This document shows positions 13,626 to 22,229 of a stretch of 23,065 nt of DNA, in pieces. Made by a program: the position numbers and the translations under genes. The DNA comes from an uncultured Limnohabitans sp. (GTDB lineage: Bacteria; Pseudomonadota; Gammaproteobacteria; Burkholderiales; Burkholderiaceae_C): assembly GCA_937928195.1 (NCBI GenBank), contig CALEYZ010000163.1, positions 1 to 23,065 on the forward strand, given 5' to 3'. The number at the start of each line of letters is the position of its first letter. Positions within the stretch are counted from its first letter, which is position 1. The notes beneath the pieces were generated by a model that made no database searches, was not told where the DNA came from, and worked only from the letters and a program-made list of their open reading frames with translations.

Positions 13626-14375
13626 TCAGGCCCCCTTTCCAGCCCTGGGCTTGGCCACGTTGGCCGGTTCAACCTTGAGCGTGCCGCGGAGTTTTTTAAC
13701 CACGGCCGACAGCAGTTGGCTGACGCGCGACTCGGTCACACCCAGCACTTCGCCAATCTCTTTGAGGTTGAGCTCTTCAACGTAATACAAATTCATTAAC
13801 AATTGATCACGTTCGGGCAATTCGGCAATGGCGTCCGTGAGTGCGCCCATGAATTGCTCGTGCTCCACAATGGCCTCGGGCTGTTGCGAGGTGTCGGTGG
13901 CAATGTTCATCACCTCTTCCGTCACCACCTCCATCGAGTAGGTCTCAAAACGACGGGCCTGGGTGCGCTCCTTGTGGAACAGATCAATGTCTTTGCCCAT
14001 GTAGTCGGCCAATTCGGCCTGGGTGGGCGTGCGGCCCAACTCGGCACCCAACTCGTGGGTGGCCTCGCTGTGCGATTTGTTGATGGCCACGGCCGATCGC
14101 GGCAAAAACGACAGCCTGCGCACCTCGTCCAAAATGGCGCCGCGCACCCGGCTGTGTGCAAAATTTTCAAACTCAATGCCCTTGCCAGGGTTGTAGGCAC
14201 GTGCAGCCTCCAAGAGGCCAATCATGCCCACTTGAATCAACTCGTCCAACTCCATGAAAGGCGGCAACCTCACCTTCAGGTGCAAAGCCACGCGTTTGAC
14301 CATGCCCAAATGGGCCATGACCAGCGCTTCGCTGTTGTTTTGAACCTGTTCGTAAAGGCGAGTGGAGGTGGCCAT
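13626..14375 (-). CDS. fliA: RNA polymerase sigma factor FliA (sigma28)
   Basis: A 249-residue flagellar sigma factor. Region 2 has LHLKVRLPPFMELDELIQVG, the core-binding and -10 recognition helix FENFAHSRVRGAILDEVR and the adjoining LSFLPRS; region 3 has ELGAELGRTPTQAELADYMG; region 4 contains ELPERDQLLMNLYYVEELN and the helix-turn-helix LKEIGEVLGVTESRVSQL. It directs transcription of late flagellar, motor and chemotaxis genes and is normally held by FlgM until hook completion. The gene is 4 nt behind flhG with no good ribosome binding site, consistent with coupling. A sigma28-type promoter immediately follows it. Confidence 0.97.
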   Translation of the reverse strand: MATSTRLYEQVQNNSEALVMAHLGMVKRVALHLKVRLPPFMELDELIQVGMIGLLEAARAYNPGKGIEFENFAHSRVRGAILDEVRRLSFLPRSAVAINKSHSEATHELGAELGRTPTQAELADYMGKDIDLFHKERTQARRFETYSMEVVTEEVMNIATDTSQQPEAIVEHEQFMGALTDAIAELPERDQLLMNLYYVEELNLKEIGEVLGVTESRVSQLLSAVVKKLRGTLKVEPANVAKPRAGKGA

Positions 14376-14379
14376 GTTC

Positions 14380-15198
14380 TTAGGTGCTGGATTTCACCAG
14401 CCGCTCCACAAAAAACTGCAAGCCGCCCGAGGCCTCATCGATGGGCTCGAGCTGACGAATGGCTTCGGCCAAACGTCGGAAATCACGCGCACCACTGCTG
14501 CCAGGGGCAAACTCGGCCACAGGCTGGTATTTTTTGAGCGCGGCCAAAATGAGTTCGTCATTTTCGATCGAGCCCAAATACCGAATGGTGCGGTTCAAAA
14601 AGCGGGCGCAAACTTGGTTGATGCGCTCAAACAATTGATAGCCCTCTTGTGCACTGAACACACCATTGGGAACGAGGTAGATCTCATCGAGGCCATGGTC
14701 TTGAATCAAGACCTTGATGGTGGCGTAAGCGTCGGCAATGGAAGAGGGGTCATCGCGCACCACCACAAAGCGACGCGAGCAAGCCGACATAAAGGCCAAC
14801 ACCTCAGGGGAAATGCCAGCGGCCATGTCGACGATCAAATAATCGATGTCCTCGGTGAGCGCGCTGAAGGCGCGCACGATGTTGGCCGCCTGAATGTCGC
14901 CCAAGGCCGCCATCTCCTGAATGCCAGAAGCACCCGGCACCAGCTTGATGCCTTGTCGGGTGGTCACAATGATTTCGGACAGGGTTTTCTCACCACTGAT
15001 AAAGTGGCTGAGGTTGTAAGGGCAACGGCAGCCCAACGCAATTTGGGCATTGGCCAAACTCATGTCGGCGTCAAACAACATGACGCGGTGACCCATGGCC
15101 TGCAGTGCAACGGCCAGGTTCACAGAGACCGTGGTTTTACCCACGCCTCCTTTGCCACTGGCAATGCCAATGACTTGGGTACTTTTTGCTTTATCCAT
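14380..15198 (-). CDS. flhG: MinD-like ATPase FlhG (FleN/YlxH), flagellar number regulator
   Basis: A 272-residue deviant Walker A ATPase: GIASGKGGVGKTT at about 11-23, MLFDADMSLANAQIALG (A' motif) and DYLIVDMAAGIS (Walker B). These are the FlhG/MinD hallmarks. FlhG controls flagellar number and placement by stimulating the FlhF GTPase and, in many species, restraining the flagellar master regulator. Only about 10 residues precede the first strand, and no DQAxxLR-type helix for FlhF activation is visible. The start at 15198 overlaps the flhF stop by 8 nt; an in-frame GTG at 15207 would add just three residues and would not restore the motif. Confidence 0.93.
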   Translation of the reverse strand: MDKAKSTQVIGIASGKGGVGKTTVSVNLAVALQAMGHRVMLFDADMSLANAQIALGCRCPYNLSHFISGEKTLSEIIVTTRQGIKLVPGASGIQEMAALGDIQAANIVRAFSALTEDIDYLIVDMAAGISPEVLAFMSACSRRFVVVRDDPSSIADAYATIKVLIQDHGLDEIYLVPNGVFSAQEGYQLFERINQVCARFLNRTIRYLGSIENDELILAALKKYQPVAEFAPGSSGARDFRRLAEAIRQLEPIDEASGGLQFFVERLVKSST

Positions 15199-16591
15199 GA
15201 AGCTCACTTTGAGGAATTTCGACCGACCAATGTGGACGGCTCAAACCCAGCGTATGGGTGAGCGGTTCATTGGCAGCCTCTACCTCGTTAACCTGATGGT
15301 CTAGTGTCGCAGGTTTTGCGGCAGCTTCAAGCAGGACCTCCCCCAATGTCTCTGGGCTGGGGGTCAATTGGGTCATGGCAATGTTGATGAGTTTTTGCAA
15401 ACCGGACGATTTCAGGCCATCCGCAACCCGATCCGAACCGCCGCCTGCCGACACCACGCACTGGGCACCCTCGGCAATTAAAAATTGGATCAAGGGCCAG
15501 GGCGAGTGCGATTCGTCCAACTTGCTGATCATGAGGCTTTGCCAGTTCAGGCCCGATTTCAACATGATGCGTGACAAGCTCACGCCGGACGAATCGGCGG
15601 GGACCACCGCATGCAAGCCCGCTGCGGGGCAAACCTGCTGAATTTCAGCCAAGCGCTCGTTCATTTGCACACCTGGGGTGTCAATCAAAATGAGGCGACG
15701 GGGTGAGAGCTCCGTCAATAACAATTCCAATGTTTCCGGGTTGGCAGCGCGGAAACAATCCACACCCAACTGGGCGCAAAGCATCTGGGTTTGTGCCCAA
15801 GCGCCAGCGCGCATGTCGTGATAGCTCACCACGGCCACATATTCCACACCGTAGTGCAGGGCCACTTGCTGTGCAGCCTTGGCCACCATCAAGCTTTTGC
15901 CTGAACCCGACAAACCAGCCATGACCTGCACACCTCGGTTGGGGAAGCCTTCTTGCGGCCGCTCCAAGTTGTGGGTCAGCTGGCTGCGGATGCTGGCCAG
16001 GGCACTGTCCAAGCTAGGCTGCTCACGCAAACCTTCTTGCAGCAAAGCGCGCAAAGCGGTTGGCACGGCGGCATCCGTCATGGCTTGCACCAGCGGCTGA
16101 ATGTGGGCTGGCCAGTATTGGTTCATTTGCCAACTGGCAGTCTGCTGGCTTAAGCGAAACTCTTGGCGCAAGGCAGCCAACTCTTCACGCACCAAAGACA
16201 CAATCTCTTGGCTGCGCACTTGTTCACGGCTTTGTGTCAGTAAATGCTCAATGGGTGAGGCTTCTTTGGCAGACGCCGCCACCTTGGCGTCTTGCTTGAC
16301 GCCAGACTGCATCAAGTGATGCAAATGGTCGCTGAAGGGGCTGTTCACAGAAGATGGCGTGCTAGAAATTCGCGGCGAACTGGCGGTGGCAACTTGGGTG
16401 GTGGCCGATGCTGTTTCGTCTTCGTCCATCAAAGCTTCAGCGCTGACTTCTGCCACTTCCAAAGCCACGATCAATTCAGTTTGTCCTTCAACGCGTTGAT
16501 TCGAGATGATCAACACATCGGGGCCATACAAAGCCATCGCCTTTTCGGTGGCGCTGCGCGTGTCGCGGGCTAAGATGCGTTTGAGTTCCAT
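15191..16591 (-). CDS. flhF: flagellar biosynthesis GTPase FlhF, divergent G motifs
   Basis: A 466-residue FlhF-like protein. The conserved B-domain start MELKRILARDTRSATEKA and GPDVLIISNQRVEG are clear, followed by a low-complexity linker (about 50-115), an N domain and an SRP-type G domain. The phosphate loop GLSGSGKS (226-233) keeps Gly, Lys and Ser, but DTYRIGA is HDMRAGA (about 258-264), DTAGR is DTPGVQ (304-309), and TKLDE is SKLDE (356-360). FlhF recruits early flagellar components to the pole. The C-terminal tail (about 60 residues after the G domain) is also longer than usual. It lies between flhA (57 nt upstream) and flhG (8-nt overlap), the typical position. Confidence 0.9.
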   Translation of the reverse strand: MELKRILARDTRSATEKAMALYGPDVLIISNQRVEGQTELIVALEVAEVSAEALMDEDETASATTQVATASSPRISSTPSSVNSPFSDHLHHLMQSGVKQDAKVAASAKEASPIEHLLTQSREQVRSQEIVSLVREELAALRQEFRLSQQTASWQMNQYWPAHIQPLVQAMTDAAVPTALRALLQEGLREQPSLDSALASIRSQLTHNLERPQEGFPNRGVQVMAGLSGSGKSLMVAKAAQQVALHYGVEYVAVVSYHDMRAGAWAQTQMLCAQLGVDCFRAANPETLELLLTELSPRRLILIDTPGVQMNERLAEIQQVCPAAGLHAVVPADSSGVSLSRIMLKSGLNWQSLMISKLDESHSPWPLIQFLIAEGAQCVVSAGGGSDRVADGLKSSGLQKLINIAMTQLTPSPETLGEVLLEAAAKPATLDHQVNEVEAANEPLTHTLGLSRPHWSVEIPQSELHG

Positions 16592-16648
16592 GGTGCTATC
16601 TCTTCATCAATCTAAGGGTTGAATCTGTGGGGGTGTGTCTGTCGTGTT

Positions 16649-18745
16649 TCAGCGCGTTTCGGCGTGCACGGTGTGGACCACTTTGACGGTCTGATCGTCT
16701 GGAATTTCGCTGTATGACAGCAAGGTCAAATCGTTCACGCGATACCGCACCGCCTTTGACAACCAAGGGCGAATCACAGGCGATACCACCAACACGGCAG
16801 GGTGACCCATTTCTTCGACGGCACGTGCGCCATCGCGCAAAGCACCAAATAAACGCTCGGCCAATCCAGGCTCCATGGCAATGCTTTGGCCAGGCGCGGT
16901 TTGTTGCAAGATGTTGTGAATCAATTGCTCAAGGCTGGGGTCCAAGGTCATGACCGACAAGCCATTGGTTTCGTCAACCAAGCTTTGAACAATCATGCGG
17001 CCCAACTTCGGACGCACCAGCGCCGTCAATTGCTCCGGCTCTTGTGTGCGGCTGGCCACTTCAGACAAGGTCTCGGCAATGGTGCGCATGTCACGAATCG
17101 ACACCGATTCGTTCAGCAAGTTTTGCAAGGTGCGGGTCACCACGCCCAAAGACAACTTACCGGGCACCAAGTCTTCTACCAACTTGGGTGACTTGGCAGC
17201 CAATTTGTCGAGCAGTTGCTGAACTTCATCGTGGCTGAGCAGGTCTGACGCGTTGTCGCGCAACACTTTGTTCAAGTGCGTGGCCACGGCCGTGCTGGCA
17301 TCCACCACGGTGTAGCCCAACGTACGGGCCAGGTCGCGCTGCGAAGGATCGATCCACACAGCCTCCAAACCAAAGGCGGGCTCTTGGGTGGCCTGACCTT
17401 CCAAGGGACCATAAACCTGACCTGGATTGATGGCCAACTCTTTGCCCACCTTGATCTGACCTTTACCGCGAACCACACCTTTTAAAACAATGTGATACGC
17501 ATCGGGATCAATGGTGAGGGCGTCACGAATGCGCACAGGTTGCACCAAGAAGCCCAGCTCAGCGGACAATTTTTTGCGCACACCCTTCACACGGTTCATC
17601 AATTGACCGCCTGTTTCGGGGTTCACCAAAGGAATCAAACCATAACCAATTTCAAGACCGATCAAGTCCACTTGATCAACGTCGTCCCAATCCAATTCTT
17701 TGGGCTCTTCCAAGGCCGCTTGAGCGGCTTGTTCTGCAGGGGTACTGACAGGTGCCGCTTGCTTTTGCGTGATGCGATAAGCCAAACCTGCACTGGCCAA
17801 TGCCAAGGTAATGAAGACCAAATGCGGCATGCCAGGCACCAAGCCCAGAACAGCCAAAATGCCGGCACTCATGTAAAGCGCGGTGGGGTTGGACAGCTGC
17901 GTGGTGGCCTGCTCGGTCATGGACTCTGAGGTTGTCACGCGGGTCACAATGATGGCGGTGGCCAAAGACAAGAACAAAGAGGGAATCTGCGCCACCAAGC
18001 CATCACCGATGGTGAGCAAGGTGTAGATGCGGCCCGCGTCAGACAATGACAAACCGTGTTGGCCCACACCGATGGTCAAACCACCGATCAAGTTGATGAC
18101 CAAAATCAGCAAACCTGCGACCGCGTCACCCGATACAAACTTAGAGGCACCGTCCATGGAGCCGAAAAAGTCAGATTCTTGCGAGAGTTCTTCGCGGCGC
18201 TTTTTGGCAGTTTCTTGGTCAATCACACCAGCGTTCAAGTCGGCGTCAATCGACATTTGTTTGCCAGGCATGGCGTCCAAGGTGAAACGTGCGTTCACTT
18301 CAGACACACGGCCCGCGCCTTTGGTCACCACGATGAAGTTGATGATCATCAAAATCGCGAAGATGATGAAACCGACCACGTAGTTGCCGCCGATCACAAA
18401 CTCACCGAAAGCCGCCACCACTTTGCCAGCGGCTTCGTGGCCTTCGTGGCCATTGACCAAAATGACCCGAGTGGATGCCACGTTCAAGCCCAAACGGAGC
18501 ATGGTGGCGAACAACAACACAGATGGGAAGGATGAAAACTCGAGCGGCTTGCGGGTGCCAATGGCGATCATGATGATCAGCAAGCTGCACGCAATGTTGA
18601 ATGTAAACAGAATGTCCAAAAGCAGCGCGGGCAGGGGCACCACCAACATGGCCATGATCAACAACACCAGCGCGGGCAAGCCAAGGCCGGTGTAATCAAA
18701 TTTGGACAGGTTCTGTCGAACCGTTGACAGGGTCAAGGTGCTCAT
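16649..18745 (-). CDS. flhA: flagellar export gate protein FlhA
   Basis: A 698-residue inner-membrane component of the type III flagellar export apparatus. Eight predicted membrane segments occupy about residues 20-330. Between them the FHIPEP cytoplasmic region shows RVSEVNARFTLDAMPGKQMS and SDFFGSMDGASKFVSGDA, which includes the Asp equivalent to Salmonella Asp208, important for proton-driven export. A linker leads to a C-terminal domain that docks chaperone-cargo complexes and forms a nonameric ring. The length is normal. The ATG at 18745 has no clear Shine-Dalgarno. In many Burkholderiales flhB precedes flhA; here fliK diverges instead, so flhB must lie elsewhere. Confidence 0.97.
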   Translation of the reverse strand: MSTLTLSTVRQNLSKFDYTGLGLPALVLLIMAMLVVPLPALLLDILFTFNIACSLLIIMIAIGTRKPLEFSSFPSVLLFATMLRLGLNVASTRVILVNGHEGHEAAGKVVAAFGEFVIGGNYVVGFIIFAILMIINFIVVTKGAGRVSEVNARFTLDAMPGKQMSIDADLNAGVIDQETAKKRREELSQESDFFGSMDGASKFVSGDAVAGLLILVINLIGGLTIGVGQHGLSLSDAGRIYTLLTIGDGLVAQIPSLFLSLATAIIVTRVTTSESMTEQATTQLSNPTALYMSAGILAVLGLVPGMPHLVFITLALASAGLAYRITQKQAAPVSTPAEQAAQAALEEPKELDWDDVDQVDLIGLEIGYGLIPLVNPETGGQLMNRVKGVRKKLSAELGFLVQPVRIRDALTIDPDAYHIVLKGVVRGKGQIKVGKELAINPGQVYGPLEGQATQEPAFGLEAVWIDPSQRDLARTLGYTVVDASTAVATHLNKVLRDNASDLLSHDEVQQLLDKLAAKSPKLVEDLVPGKLSLGVVTRTLQNLLNESVSIRDMRTIAETLSEVASRTQEPEQLTALVRPKLGRMIVQSLVDETNGLSVMTLDPSLEQLIHNILQQTAPGQSIAMEPGLAERLFGALRDGARAVEEMGHPAVLVVSPVIRPWLSKAVRYRVNDLTLLSYSEIPDDQTVKVVHTVHAETR

Positions 18746-18819
18746 GGGCGGCCTAAGTGGCTGTTCACAGGGTTAAAGCATTCAAACTGCATGGTTTTCT
18801 TCCATAGTCCAGCAGGTTG

Positions 18820-18835
18820 AGCAAAGACCATGCCA
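18820..18835 (-). promoter_or_regulatory. sigma54-like promoter upstream of flhA
   Basis: On the minus strand, TGGCATGGTCTTTGCT matches the -24/-12 pattern TGGCAYG-N4-TTGCW, with GG and GC at the required 10-nt separation. Transcription would begin near 18809, leaving a leader of about 64 nt before flhA. An enhancer-binding activator is needed for such promoters and none is encoded here. Confidence 0.5.
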
Positions 18836-18896
18836 CCTGAAATCCCGACACCCAGGGGCATTTCTCAGGACGGCCCCAAAGCGGCAAGGCCTGACC

Positions 18897-18912
18897 TGTC
18901 ACGGTTTTTGCT
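18897..18912 (+). promoter_or_regulatory. weaker sigma54-like site upstream of fliK
   Basis: TGTCACG-GTTT-TTGCT resembles TGGCACG-N4-TTGCW, but the highly conserved second G of the -24 element is T. The start would be near 18923, about 52 nt before the fliK ATG. It is credible mainly because a better match faces the opposite way toward flhA in the same intergenic region. Confidence 0.3.
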
Positions 18913-18974
18913 AATACAAGGCGTACCCGGCCTCAAAACCGGGGTTGAAACATCAAACGGAAGATGGAAATACC

Positions 18975-20522
18975 ATGGACGCCAACCTCAACTTTTTGAC
19001 CGCACCAGTCTCGAACCCCACGTCAGTCGGGGCTTCCAGCGGTTCGGGGGGGCTTGACCCCAACCTCGCAAAGCCCATGAATGGGCAGGAATTTGCGGGG
19101 GTCATGCGCGACCTGATGGCCAAAGGCGAGCGGCAAGAGCTTGCCGGAACAAACCCTGGCGAGGCCACGGATGCCACGGCGGCAGCCCTGCAAACGCTCA
19201 ATTTAGGCAACCAGTTTTCAGTCATCACTGCGGCCTCCCCTCTGCCCGACCCCAACAGCCTGGCGCAATTTGCCCGGGCGCAAGGCTTGAGCGAGTCCGC
19301 TGTTCAGGCGCTGTTTGGCGATCTCAGCACCAGCCCCGCATCGGCCATCACCGATGCCGCAACAAGCTTGGCCACAGACCCCGCCGCGTTGAATGCAGCC
19401 AACATGGGCTTATCGGGCTTTCCAAGCAACCCCCTGATGACCCTGCCCGTCACAGCGGCGCCCACGGTCCCCACGCCCGCGACGGGCGACGCCAACACCC
19501 TGACCTTGCTGCCCAGTGCCGCCACTTTGGGCTGGATTCAAGCCCACCCCAACAGCTTGACCATTTCCGACCAAGTGGCCACGCCCGTTTGGGCACAAGC
19601 CCCCCATCTGACCGCCGCAACCCCCAAGGCGTCTGACCTCAATGCCCTGATGCAAACCGCAGGTGCCACCGGTGTGCTGCAAGCCTTGGGCGGCATGACT
19701 GCGGCACCGTCACAAGCTTTGGGCAGCGCCAATCAATTGGCTGAAATGTCGCCTGAGATGGGACCGCTCGATGCCATGCGCATGCGCATGGTGCCGGCCT
19801 GGGAAAACATGACCCGTCAATTGGCCCAGCTCAATGGCACCGACCAAGCGGCCGCTTGGGGCCAACTCACCGCCAACTTGCTCAACAGCAAAGGACAAGG
19901 CGGCGATGGCAAAGAAGTCTTGCTGGACTTGGGCGCGGACGACCCCAACACCTTGTCAGCCTTGGATGCACTTCAGGACCAAGCCAACAACGGCGTTGTC
20001 AACATGGACTCGGGCCGTAACACGGCCAGCACGGGCGCCTTGGGTGCCGCCGCCACCAGCGCGGCCCTGGCCAACCCTGAAATGACCGACCGCGCTGCTC
20101 AAATTCAAGACATGGCCGACAAACTTGGAAAAGCCATGGCCGAGCGACTGCAAGACCAGTTGGAAAAAGGTGAATGGAAGTTGCAGCTCAAACTCAACCC
20201 CGCCCACCTGGGCAAAATTGACGTGGAGTTGGACATGAACGCCAGCGGTTTGGACGCCGTCTTCAAAACCGACAACCTGCTCACCCGTGAATTGATTGCC
20301 CAAGGCATGCCCAAGCTCAAAGACAGCTTGTCGCAATCAGGCATGACTGTTGCTAATGTCTGGGTGAACAGTGAAAACCAGAGAGAATCTGGCGGAAACT
20401 CGACACCTCGTCACAACGCAGCGTCTGACAATACAGTCAACGCCTCGGTGACCGAAGTGGCGGCCACAGAAACTCGCATCAAAGATCTCCGATCCAATGA
20501 TGCTTGGGACACACTGGCTTGA
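18975..20522 (+). CDS. fliK: flagellar hook-length control protein FliK
   Basis: A 515-residue protein, mostly Ala/Pro/Thr/Gly-rich and low in predicted structure. The conserved Flg_hook C-terminal domain runs at about 390-480: GEWKLQLKLNPAHLGKIDVE, then ELDMNASGLDAVFKTDN, then LTRELIAQGMPKLKDSLSQS and GMTVANVWVN. FliK is exported through the growing hook as a molecular ruler, and its C-terminal domain switches FlhB specificity from hook to filament substrates. The ATG at 18975 is chosen; a TTG at 18945 would add ten residues. It is the first gene of the plus-strand fliKLMNOP unit and diverges from flhA. The disordered ruler part is poorly conserved, so identification rests on the C-terminal domain and position. 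Confidence 0.93.
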   Translation: MDANLNFLTAPVSNPTSVGASSGSGGLDPNLAKPMNGQEFAGVMRDLMAKGERQELAGTNPGEATDATAAALQTLNLGNQFSVITAASPLPDPNSLAQFARAQGLSESAVQALFGDLSTSPASAITDAATSLATDPAALNAANMGLSGFPSNPLMTLPVTAAPTVPTPATGDANTLTLLPSAATLGWIQAHPNSLTISDQVATPVWAQAPHLTAATPKASDLNALMQTAGATGVLQALGGMTAAPSQALGSANQLAEMSPEMGPLDAMRMRMVPAWENMTRQLAQLNGTDQAAAWGQLTANLLNSKGQGGDGKEVLLDLGADDPNTLSALDALQDQANNGVVNMDSGRNTASTGALGAAATSAALANPEMTDRAAQIQDMADKLGKAMAERLQDQLEKGEWKLQLKLNPAHLGKIDVELDMNASGLDAVFKTDNLLTRELIAQGMPKLKDSLSQSGMTVANVWVNSENQRESGGNSTPRHNAASDNTVNASVTEVAATETRIKDLRSNDAWDTLA

Positions 20523-20536
20523 TCAGTTAATTGAAT

Positions 20537-20553
20537 CTCTGCCGTATGCAGAG
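20537..20553 (+). other. small hairpin in the fliK-fliL intergenic region
   Basis: CTCTGC and GCAGAG form a perfect 6-bp stem around CGTAT, 15 nt after the fliK stop. No T-run follows directly, so it is unlikely to be a full terminator; it may affect mRNA processing between fliK and fliL. Confidence 0.35.
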
Positions 20554-20581
20554 TGAATTTGTTTATAGATAGAGGTGACCT

Positions 20582-21175
20582 ATGGCCACAGCAGCCCCGG
20601 AAGAAGAAGTCGTCGCGGAAGAGCCGAAAAAGAAGAAGCCGATCGTTCTGATCATTGGGGGCGTCGTCGGTTTGATCGTCCTGATTGTGGGCATTGTGCT
20701 CGGCACGCTGTTTTTCACAGGTTATTTCAACCCCAAACCGCCAGTCGATCCTGAAGCCGCTGAAGCGGCTGCTGGCGGCCATGGTGATGGTCATGGCGAC
20801 AAAAAAGGCGATGGCAAGCCCAGCAAGAAAGCCAAAGATTCCCCAGAGCTCACTCGCTTTGAATACACCTACATGCAAATTGAGCGTGAATTTTTGGTGA
20901 ACGTGAGTGGCTCTAAAAAAGTCATGTCCGTGCAACTTGCGGTCATGACACATTACGACGATCGCGTCTTTGAAAACGTGAAGAAGCACGACTTTGCCAT
21001 TCGCTCTGCGGTGATGGACGTCATGCGCCTCACCACCGATGCCGATTTGGTGAAACCCGATTTCCGCAAAGAGCTGGCCGTCAAGATTCGTGACAGCATC
21101 AACACTTTGCTGGAAAAGTACGAAGACTTTGGCGGCATTGAAGAAGTGCACTTCACCAACTTCATCGTGCAATAA
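20582..21175 (+). CDS. fliL: flagellar basal body protein FliL
   Basis: A 197-residue single-pass inner-membrane protein. A charged N-terminus (AEEPKKKKP) leads into one hydrophobic helix at about residues 21-47, a His/Gly/Lys-rich linker (GGHGDGHGDKKGDGKPSKK), and the periplasmic FliL domain: YMQIEREFLVN, MSVQLAVMTHYDD, KKHDFAIRSAVMDVM and the C-terminal GIEEVHFTNFIVQ. FliL rings the stator units and stabilises MotAB around the basal body. The ATG at 20582 has GAGGTGA just upstream. It is the second gene of the fliKLMNOP unit, 59 nt after fliK; fliM follows after 47 nt. Confidence 0.95.
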   Translation: MATAAPEEEVVAEEPKKKKPIVLIIGGVVGLIVLIVGIVLGTLFFTGYFNPKPPVDPEAAEAAAGGHGDGHGDKKGDGKPSKKAKDSPELTRFEYTYMQIEREFLVNVSGSKKVMSVQLAVMTHYDDRVFENVKKHDFAIRSAVMDVMRLTTDADLVKPDFRKELAVKIRDSINTLLEKYEDFGGIEEVHFTNFIVQ

Positions 21176-21222
21176 GTTGCTCAGACCTCGTTCGCATCAA
21201 CTGATTTAATAGTTAGAGTTTC

Positions 21223-22212
21223 ATGGCAACTTCTTTACTAACACCCGACGAACTTTCTGCCTTGGCAGAAGGCGTGATGGATGGTTCGATTCCAGTCGAC
21301 ACTGGCTTCAACACCACCGCACGGGTGAAGAAGCACGACCTGGCCAGCGAAGACAGCAGCTTGGGGGTGAACATCACCTCGATCGACATGATCAACGAGC
21401 GCTTCATTCGAACCTTTCGTTTGGGCCTGGTCGAAATGCTGCGCACCAGCCCCAAGGTCAATCCCAACCAAGTTGAAATTGTTCGCTTTGGTGACTATCT
21501 CAAAAGTTTGAAGGCGCCCTTGTCCGTCAATGTGGTTCGCATGAACCCATTGCGCGGCAACGCCATTGTGGTGATTGACCCCACCGTGGTGTTCAGCTCG
21601 CTCGACAGTTTCTTTGGTGGCTTTGGCAAAGGCGTGGGCAATTTGCCGCCCGGCCGCTTGTTCACACCCACCGAGTCACGCATCATCCACATGATCTTGG
21701 AAGTCTTCTTCCGCTCACTCAAAGATGCATGGTCTGCCGTCCTGCCCGTTGACTTTGAATTGGTCAGCTCTGAGATCAACCCTCAGTTTGCACAAATCGC
21801 CGACGAAAATGACTTGGTCATCTTGACGCGCTTTGAAGCCGAAGGCAACTTGGACGCACAAGGCTTCATTGACCTCGTGTACCCCTACGCCTCGCTCAAA
21901 CCCATTCGCGAGTTGCTGCGCAGCCGCGTGCAATCGGGTGATGGCAACGACGAGTCAGACAAACAATGGCGCATCGAGTTGGAAGAAGCAGTGGACAGCG
22001 CCAGCTTGGAAGCACGTGTGCTGCTGGGCAGCATCGAGTCCTCGATTGGCGACATTGAAACCATGAAAGAAGGCGATGTGCTCTTCTTCAAAAAACCAGA
22101 ATTGGCCCGATTGCTCGTGAACGGCTTGCCCGCTTTCGACGTTCAGGTAGGCAGCATTGGCGCCCAAACCGCTGTGCAAATTGAGCGGGCTTGTATTCCC
22201 GGTATGCAATAA
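21223..22212 (+). CDS. fliM: flagellar motor switch protein FliM
   Basis: A 329-residue C-ring protein. The N-terminal LLTPDELSALAEGVMDG (residues 5-21) corresponds to the CheY-phosphate binding peptide. The middle domain that contacts FliG has INERFIRTFRLGLVEMLR and the loop FFGGFGKGVGNLPPGRLFTPTE, split here as FFGGFGKGVG and GRLFTPTESR. The C-terminal SpoA domain runs to DVQVGSIGAQTAVQIERAC. FliM transmits CheY binding into a change of rotation direction. The ATG at 21223 has only a weak upstream purine tract. fliN starts 17 nt after the stop. Confidence 0.97.
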   Translation: MATSLLTPDELSALAEGVMDGSIPVDTGFNTTARVKKHDLASEDSSLGVNITSIDMINERFIRTFRLGLVEMLRTSPKVNPNQVEIVRFGDYLKSLKAPLSVNVVRMNPLRGNAIVVIDPTVVFSSLDSFFGGFGKGVGNLPPGRLFTPTESRIIHMILEVFFRSLKDAWSAVLPVDFELVSSEINPQFAQIADENDLVILTRFEAEGNLDAQGFIDLVYPYASLKPIRELLRSRVQSGDGNDESDKQWRIELEEAVDSASLEARVLLGSIESSIGDIETMKEGDVLFFKKPELARLLVNGLPAFDVQVGSIGAQTAVQIERACIPGMQ

Positions 22213-22229
22213 ATTTTCAGGAAACCGAC

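Noticed and set aside
14362..15261. 299-codon open frame antisense to flhG
   Set aside because: Mirror of the flhG codon pattern; no motif and no place in any operon.
20522..20548. Possible sigma28 promoter before fliL (ATCAGTTA-N11-GCCGTATG)
   Set aside because: Only about half of the consensus positions match on each side, and fliL belongs to a continuous early or middle operon with fliK and fliM.
20411..21172. 253-codon minus-strand frame antisense to fliL
   Set aside because: Fully covered by fliL and the end of fliK; no independent coding evidence.
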